Source: Mesorhizobium loti
GTDB taxonomy: Bacteria > Pseudomonadota > Alphaproteobacteria > Rhizobiales > Rhizobiaceae
Direction: 5' to 3'
NCBI GenBank assembly: GCA_002356515.1
Contig: AP017605.1
Coordinates: 1,364,001 to 1,428,000 of the forward strand
DNA length: 64,000 nt
Shown here: in pieces, positions 60,461 to 64,000 of the stretch
Position numbering within the stretch: position 1 is the stretch's first letter
How the letters are laid out: each line of letters opens with the position of its first letter
The notes under the pieces: generated by a model
Seen by the model: only the letters and a program-made list of their open reading frames with translations
Told to the model about the DNA's origin: nothing
Database searches by the model: none
Position numbers and translations under genes: made by a program

Positions 60461-61501
60461 ATGGAAGTTCGCGTTGCCAACGTACGCAAGGAGTTTGAGC
60501 GGTTTCCGGCGCTCCACGACGTGTCGCTCGACATCAAATCGGGCGAGCTGATCGCGTTGCTGGGGCCGTCCGGCTCCGGCAAGACGACGCTGCTCAGGCT
60601 GATCGCCGGGCTGGAGCGGCCGACCCGTGGAAAAATCTTCTTCGGCGACGAGGACGCCTCGCAGAAGTCGATCCAGGAGCGCAATGTCGGCTTCGTCTTC
60701 CAGCACTACGCGCTGTTCCGGCACATGACCGTGGCCGACAATATCGGCTTCGGCCTGAAAGTCCGGCATGGGTCCTCGCGGCCGCCGGCGCAGGAAATCC
60801 GCCGCCGCGCCTCCGAGCTTCTCGATCTCGTCCAGCTTTCCGGACTGGAAAAACGCTATCCGGCACAGCTCTCCGGCGGCCAGCGCCAGCGTGTCGCGCT
60901 GGCGCGCGCCATGGCGATCGAACCCAAGGTGCTGCTGCTCGACGAGCCGTTCGGCGCGCTCGATGCGCAGGTGCGCCGTGAACTGCGCCGCTGGCTGCGC
61001 GAGATCCATGACCGCACCGGCCACACCACCGTCTTCGTTACCCACGACCAGGAAGAGGCGCTGGAGCTTGCCGATCGCGTCGTGGTGATGAGCCAGGGCC
61101 GCATCGAGCAGGTCGGCACCGCCGACGATATCTACGACACGCCAAACTCGCCTTTCGTCTATGGCTTCATTGGCGAATCGAGCTCGCTTCCGGTCAAGGT
61201 CGAGAATGGCGAGATCTGGCTCGCTGATCGCCCGATCGGGCTGTCGGCGCCGCATGCGCCCGAGGGTGACGCGACGCTCTATTTCCGTCCGCACGATGTC
61301 GAACTGCTCGACGGCTGCAGCGGCTGCATCGCCGGCACGGTCGCCGCCAGCCGCCGCGTCGCGGGAACACGGCGCGTCGAGCTTGAAATCGGCGGCGAGC
61401 GCCAGCGGGTCGAGATCGAGCTGCCGGTCGGCCATCCCGCCGCGCAGAAAAGCCGGGTGGCGTTCCGCCCCGGACGTTGGAAACTGTTTCCGGCGGCCTG
61501 A
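60461..61501 (+). CDS. cysA: Sulfate/thiosulfate ABC transporter ATP-binding protein CysA
   Basis: 346 residues from the ATG at 60461 with AAGGGA upstream. Walker A GPSGSGKTT, signature LSGGQRQR, Walker B LLLDEPFGALD and switch His VTHDQEEA are all present. C-terminal TOBE-like part (about 235-346) has FIGESSSLPVKV and YFRPHDVELLD. It energises CysTW. Its stop is 14 nt from the convergent vapC gene. Confidence 0.94.
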   Translation: MEVRVANVRKEFERFPALHDVSLDIKSGELIALLGPSGSGKTTLLRLIAGLERPTRGKIFFGDEDASQKSIQERNVGFVFQHYALFRHMTVADNIGFGLKVRHGSSRPPAQEIRRRASELLDLVQLSGLEKRYPAQLSGGQRQRVALARAMAIEPKVLLLDEPFGALDAQVRRELRRWLREIHDRTGHTTVFVTHDQEEALELADRVVVMSQGRIEQVGTADDIYDTPNSPFVYGFIGESSSLPVKVENGEIWLADRPIGLSAPHAPEGDATLYFRPHDVELLDGCSGCIAGTVAASRRVAGTRRVELEIGGERQRVEIELPVGHPAAQKSRVAFRPGRWKLFPAA

Positions 61502-61515
61502 TCTCGAGGTCGGCG

Positions 61516-61914
61516 CTATTCCAGCCAGTTCTCGACCTTCAGCTTCCGTATCCGGGTGAACTCCCCGATGTTGGCCGTCACCAAAATGGCGCCTAACACG
61601 CAGGCGTGAGCGGCAATAAAAAGGTCATTGTGGCCAATGGGTTGGCCAACGGCCTCCAGCTCGGTGCGAAGCGCGCCGTACTCGGCGTCCACCGGCACAT
61701 CGAGCGGCAAGACAGGGATTTCAGCCAGCAGGTCCTCGACCTTCTTGAGCAGCTTGGCCGAGCCTTTCCTGGCGCAGCCATACCGCAATTCAGAGGCGAC
61801 GACGATGCTGGTACACACAGCGGCGTCTCCCTCGCGCACCATTGCACTGGCAGCCTTGCCGGCCGGGTTCCGGATCATGTCACTGATGATGTTCGTATCC
61901 AGCATGAACCGCAT
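61516..61914 (-). CDS. vapC: VapC-type PIN-domain toxin
   Basis: 132 residues from the ATG at 61914, overlapping the antitoxin stop by 1 nt (TGATG). PIN-domain acidic residues are visible: FMLDTNIISDMI at the N-terminus, SELRYGCAR near the middle, and GHNDLFIAAHA and LVTANIGEF late in the chain. VapC toxins are Mg-dependent RNases, often acting on tRNA-fMet. Convergent with cysA and placed between the cys operon and the second sulfate-binding protein gene. Confidence 0.92.
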   Translation of the reverse strand: MRFMLDTNIISDMIRNPAGKAASAMVREGDAAVCTSIVVASELRYGCARKGSAKLLKKVEDLLAEIPVLPLDVPVDAEYGALRTELEAVGQPIGHNDLFIAAHACVLGAILVTANIGEFTRIRKLKVENWLE

Positions 61915-62189
61915 CAAAAAATGTCCTCGGCTTCGACAGGCGCATCGTCGATCTCGGGAAAGTCGTCCTCAGGACCAAGCGGCGCCTCTTTCGCCCATTG
62001 GGCGAGCAGCGCGGCAAGGCCGGGTTTGCGGACCGGCTCAATGATCAGGCGGTCGCCTTCACGGCTGATCAGAACCTTGTCGCCAGGGAGCTCGAATTCG
62101 ACAGGAATGCGCACCGCCTGGCTGCGGTTGTTGCGGAACAGTTTCGCCTCCTTCGGTGGCGGCGTTGCTGTGTGGCGATGTTGGGGCAT
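61914..62189 (-). CDS. vapB: VapB-type antitoxin (SpoVT/AbrB-like)
   Basis: 91 residues. The N-terminal swapped-hairpin domain is shown by AKLFRNNRSQAVRIPVEFEL and GDKVLISREGDRLIIEPV (about 15-55). The acidic C-terminal tail (about 70-91) is the VapC-binding part. GGAGG is 5 nt upstream. It should neutralise VapC and repress the operon by binding the repeat just upstream. Confidence 0.9.
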   Translation of the reverse strand: MPQHRHTATPPPKEAKLFRNNRSQAVRIPVEFELPGDKVLISREGDRLIIEPVRKPGLAALLAQWAKEAPLGPEDDFPEIDDAPVEAEDIF

Positions 62190-62203
62190 GACTGCCTCCG
62201 TTT

Positions 62204-62225
62204 GTATATGCCATATGTATATGCC
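62204..62225. promoter_or_regulatory. Direct repeats GTATATGCC in the vapBC promoter
   Basis: Two exact copies of gtatatgcc start 13 nt apart (62204 and 62217). They cover the expected minus-strand -10 box (TATACA), as expected for an autoregulatory VapB site. Confidence 0.6.
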
Positions 62226-62411
62226 AAACAGCAGCTCCAGGCAAGCAACAGAAAAACGCAGGCCGAAGTCTGGAACAGAATTCTAAGGAACCGTTTTGTT
62301 GGCCATATCTTTTCTCGCGGCAAGGTCGCGGAGCCACCCCCCATGCCTCGCCCCGCCCCCTGCGCCACGGCTATGGTCGAGCCATAACGCATTGCATCCG
62401 GAGCCTTTTTC

Positions 62412-63398
62412 ATGAAGCGATTTTTCCTCGGCATCGCCACCGTTGCCGGCCTGATCCTCGCATCCTCCCAAGCTTGGTCGGCCGACAAGCTGCTCAACGC
62501 CTCCTATGACGTCGGCCGCGAACTGTTCGTTCAGGTCAACAAGGCCTTCGTCGCCGGGCATCCGGGCGTCACCGTCGACCAGTCGCATGCCGGCACCTCG
62601 GCGCAGGCGCGCGCCATCGCCGAGGGGCTGGGCGCCGATGTCGTCACCTTCAATCAGGTCACCGACGTCGATTTCCTGGTCAAGAAGGGGTTCGTCTCCG
62701 CCGACTGGCAGAAGGACTTTCCCAACAACGCCTCGCCCTTCTATTCGCTGCCGTCCTTCCTTGTCCGCGCCGGCAACCCCAAGCACATCAAGGACTGGAA
62801 CGATCTGGTGCGCGATGACGTGCAGGTGATCTTCCCCAACCCGAAAACGTCGGGCAATGCGCGCTACACCTATCTGGCGGCCACCGCCTACGCCAAGGAA
62901 GCGTTCAAGGGCGATGACGCCAAGGTGAAGGAGTTCATCACCAAGCTGTTCAACAATGTGCCGATCTTCGACACGGGCGGCCGCGCCGCGACCACCACCT
63001 TCGTGCAGCGCGAGATCGGCGACGTGCTGATCACCTTCGAATCCGAGACGCGCGGCATCCGTAAGGAATATGGCGACGACAAGTTCGAGCAGGTCACGCC
63101 TTCGGTCAGCCTGCTTGCCGAATTCCCGGTGGCGATCGTCGACAAGGTCGCCGACGAGCATGGCACCCGCGATCTGGCCAAGACCTATCTCGACTTCCTC
63201 TACACGCCCGAAGGCCAGGACATCCTCGCCCAGAACGGCAACCGGGTGCGTGACGCAGCCGTCGCCGACAAATACAAGGCTGATTTCCCGGACGTGCGCC
63301 TGCTGACGGTGGAAGACGTCTTCGGCGGCTGGGACAAGATCCAGAAAGAGCATTTCGCCGCCGGAGGCCTGCTCGACCAGGCCTATGGCAGCCGCTGA
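62412..63398 (+). CDS. sbp: Second sulfate-binding periplasmic protein
   Basis: 328 residues with a signal peptide (1-23, ending WSA). Motifs match the first paralogue: LLNASYDVGRELFVQVNKAF, DQSHAGTSAQARAIAEGL and NPKTSGNARYTYLAA. The two binding proteins differ clearly, so they may prefer different oxyanions or operate at different sulfur levels. It is not linked to the cys operon by short spacing, since vapBC lies between, and it ends at a terminator. Confidence 0.92.
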   Translation: MKRFFLGIATVAGLILASSQAWSADKLLNASYDVGRELFVQVNKAFVAGHPGVTVDQSHAGTSAQARAIAEGLGADVVTFNQVTDVDFLVKKGFVSADWQKDFPNNASPFYSLPSFLVRAGNPKHIKDWNDLVRDDVQVIFPNPKTSGNARYTYLAATAYAKEAFKGDDAKVKEFITKLFNNVPIFDTGGRAATTTFVQREIGDVLITFESETRGIRKEYGDDKFEQVTPSVSLLAEFPVAIVDKVADEHGTRDLAKTYLDFLYTPEGQDILAQNGNRVRDAAVADKYKADFPDVRLLTVEDVFGGWDKIQKEHFAAGGLLDQAYGSR

Positions 63399-63427
63399 CG
63401 GCTACAGCATACAAAGAACAGATAAGG

Positions 63428-63459
63428 GAAAGCCGGCAATGAGCCGGCTTTCTTCGTTT
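63428..63459 (+). terminator. Intrinsic terminator of the second sulfate-binding protein gene
   Basis: Stem GAAAGCCGGC / GCCGGCTTTC with a 5-nt loop, followed by ttcgttttt. Confidence 0.88.
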
Positions 63460-63647
63460 TTGCCATCGGCCATGACAAATACGGCGCCATCCCGGCAAAA
63501 CGTTACAAAGAATCAACGCGTTTATGCCTAACGTGCCATTTGGTGTCTTGTTTTCGCGAAATGCCATCGCGCGGCGAAACCGTCATTATTTGCACACAAA
63601 CAGCCGCCAGATGCGGGGTGGTTGGGGCTTCAAGGGTTGACTCGGGC

Positions 63648-64000
63648 ATGCTGACAAAAAAAGGCAAATACGGCCTCAAGGCCCTTGTGCATCTGTCTGG
63701 CCTGCCGGCGGGCCAATTGGCCTTCGTCAACGACATCGCCGTCGCCAACAACATCCCGAAGAAATTCCTCGACGCCATCCTCGGTGAATTGCGCAACGCC
63801 GGCTTCGTCCTGAGCCGCAAGGGCAAGGAAGGCGGCTATCGGCTCGCCCGTCCGGCCTCCGAGATCAAGATCGGCCATGTCGTTCGCGTGCTGGACGGAC
63901 CGCTGGCGCCGATACCTTGCGCCAGCCGCACGCAATACCAGCGCTGCGAGGATTGCGACGAAGCGACCTGCCAGGTCCGGCACATGATGCTGGAAGTGCG
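63648..64000 (+). CDS. Rrf2 family regulator, 5' part (runs off the right edge)
   Basis: 117 residues are visible from the ATG at 63648. The winged helix-turn-helix (about 5-72) is intact, with NNIPKKFLDAILGELRNAGFV and KEGGYRLARP in the wing. Four cysteines (91, 100, 103, 108) lie in the segment that binds a cluster or senses thiols in IscR/RirA/CymR-type proteins. Placement directly downstream of the sulfate-binding gene suggests a sulfur- or Fe-S-responsive regulator of this region. The C-terminus is outside the window. Confidence 0.82.
   Translation, partial: MLTKKGKYGLKALVHLSGLPAGQLAFVNDIAVANNIPKKFLDAILGELRNAGFVLSRKGKEGGYRLARPASEIKIGHVVRVLDGPLAPIPCASRTQYQRCEDCDEATCQVRHMMLEV

Overview
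The window is GC-rich DNA, and its codon use, gene families and intergenic palindromes look like an alphaproteobacterium of the Rhizobiales, most like Mesorhizobium. This is inferred from gene content and style; no rRNA, tRNA or other taxonomic marker is present. Nearly all of it is ordinary chromosomal coding sequence. I see no insertion sequence, prophage, integrase, CRISPR array or tRNA.

Region by region. (1) 1-7.2 kb: the 5' part of a secreted RNase T2, an alpha/beta hydrolase, a translationally coupled family III CoA-transferase and ThDP enzyme, a CHRD-domain secreted protein, and a cystathionine gamma-synthase-family enzyme divergent from an Lrp regulator. (2) 7.2-11.5 kb: a four-gene ABC importer with an NMT1/THI5-like binding protein, split by a palindromic repeat block. 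(3) 11.5-26 kb: a locus for reductive pyrimidine catabolism. On one side are a dihydropyrimidinase (here broken by a one-base frameshift), an N-carbamoyl-amino-acid amidohydrolase and an omega-aminotransferase, divergent from a RutR-type regulator. About 5 kb away are the dihydropyrimidine dehydrogenase subunits PreT and PreA with a methyltransferase gene between them. Both promoters carry a 16-bp palindrome resembling the RutR operator. Between the two arms lie an XRE regulator with two SDR genes and a DoxX/AhpD/Rrf2 group. (4) 26-33.7 kb: ChaC-like and VOC proteins, a second DoxX protein, a dimethylglycine-dehydrogenase-like flavoprotein, a pyrrolysine-free MttB-family methyltransferase and a lysozyme-like lipoprotein. 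(5) 33.7-40.2 kb: a peptide-type ABC importer with fused ATPases.

(6) 40.4-57.3 kb: cell envelope genes. These are tamA-tamB, with a large internal duplication in TamB, and divergently an alpha-2-macroglobulin with an N-terminal PAN/apple domain, penicillin-binding protein 1C and a VanX-type D-Ala-D-Ala dipeptidase. (7) 57.5-64 kb: sulfate uptake, with a binding protein, cysT, cysW, cysA, a vapBC toxin-antitoxin pair, a second sulfate-binding protein and the start of an Rrf2 regulator.

Repeated palindromic elements of several families sit between genes at about 10.3-10.6, 21.9-22.1, 31.2-31.3, 54.2-54.3, 56.4-56.6 and 60.4 kb. One of them supplies a possible start codon for the dipeptidase. 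The most notable points are the dihydropyrimidinase frameshift at its metal-bridging lysine, the shared RutR-like operator, the methyltransferase inside the pre operon, the TamB duplication, and two tandem paralogous four-cysteine secreted proteins that I cannot assign to a known family.
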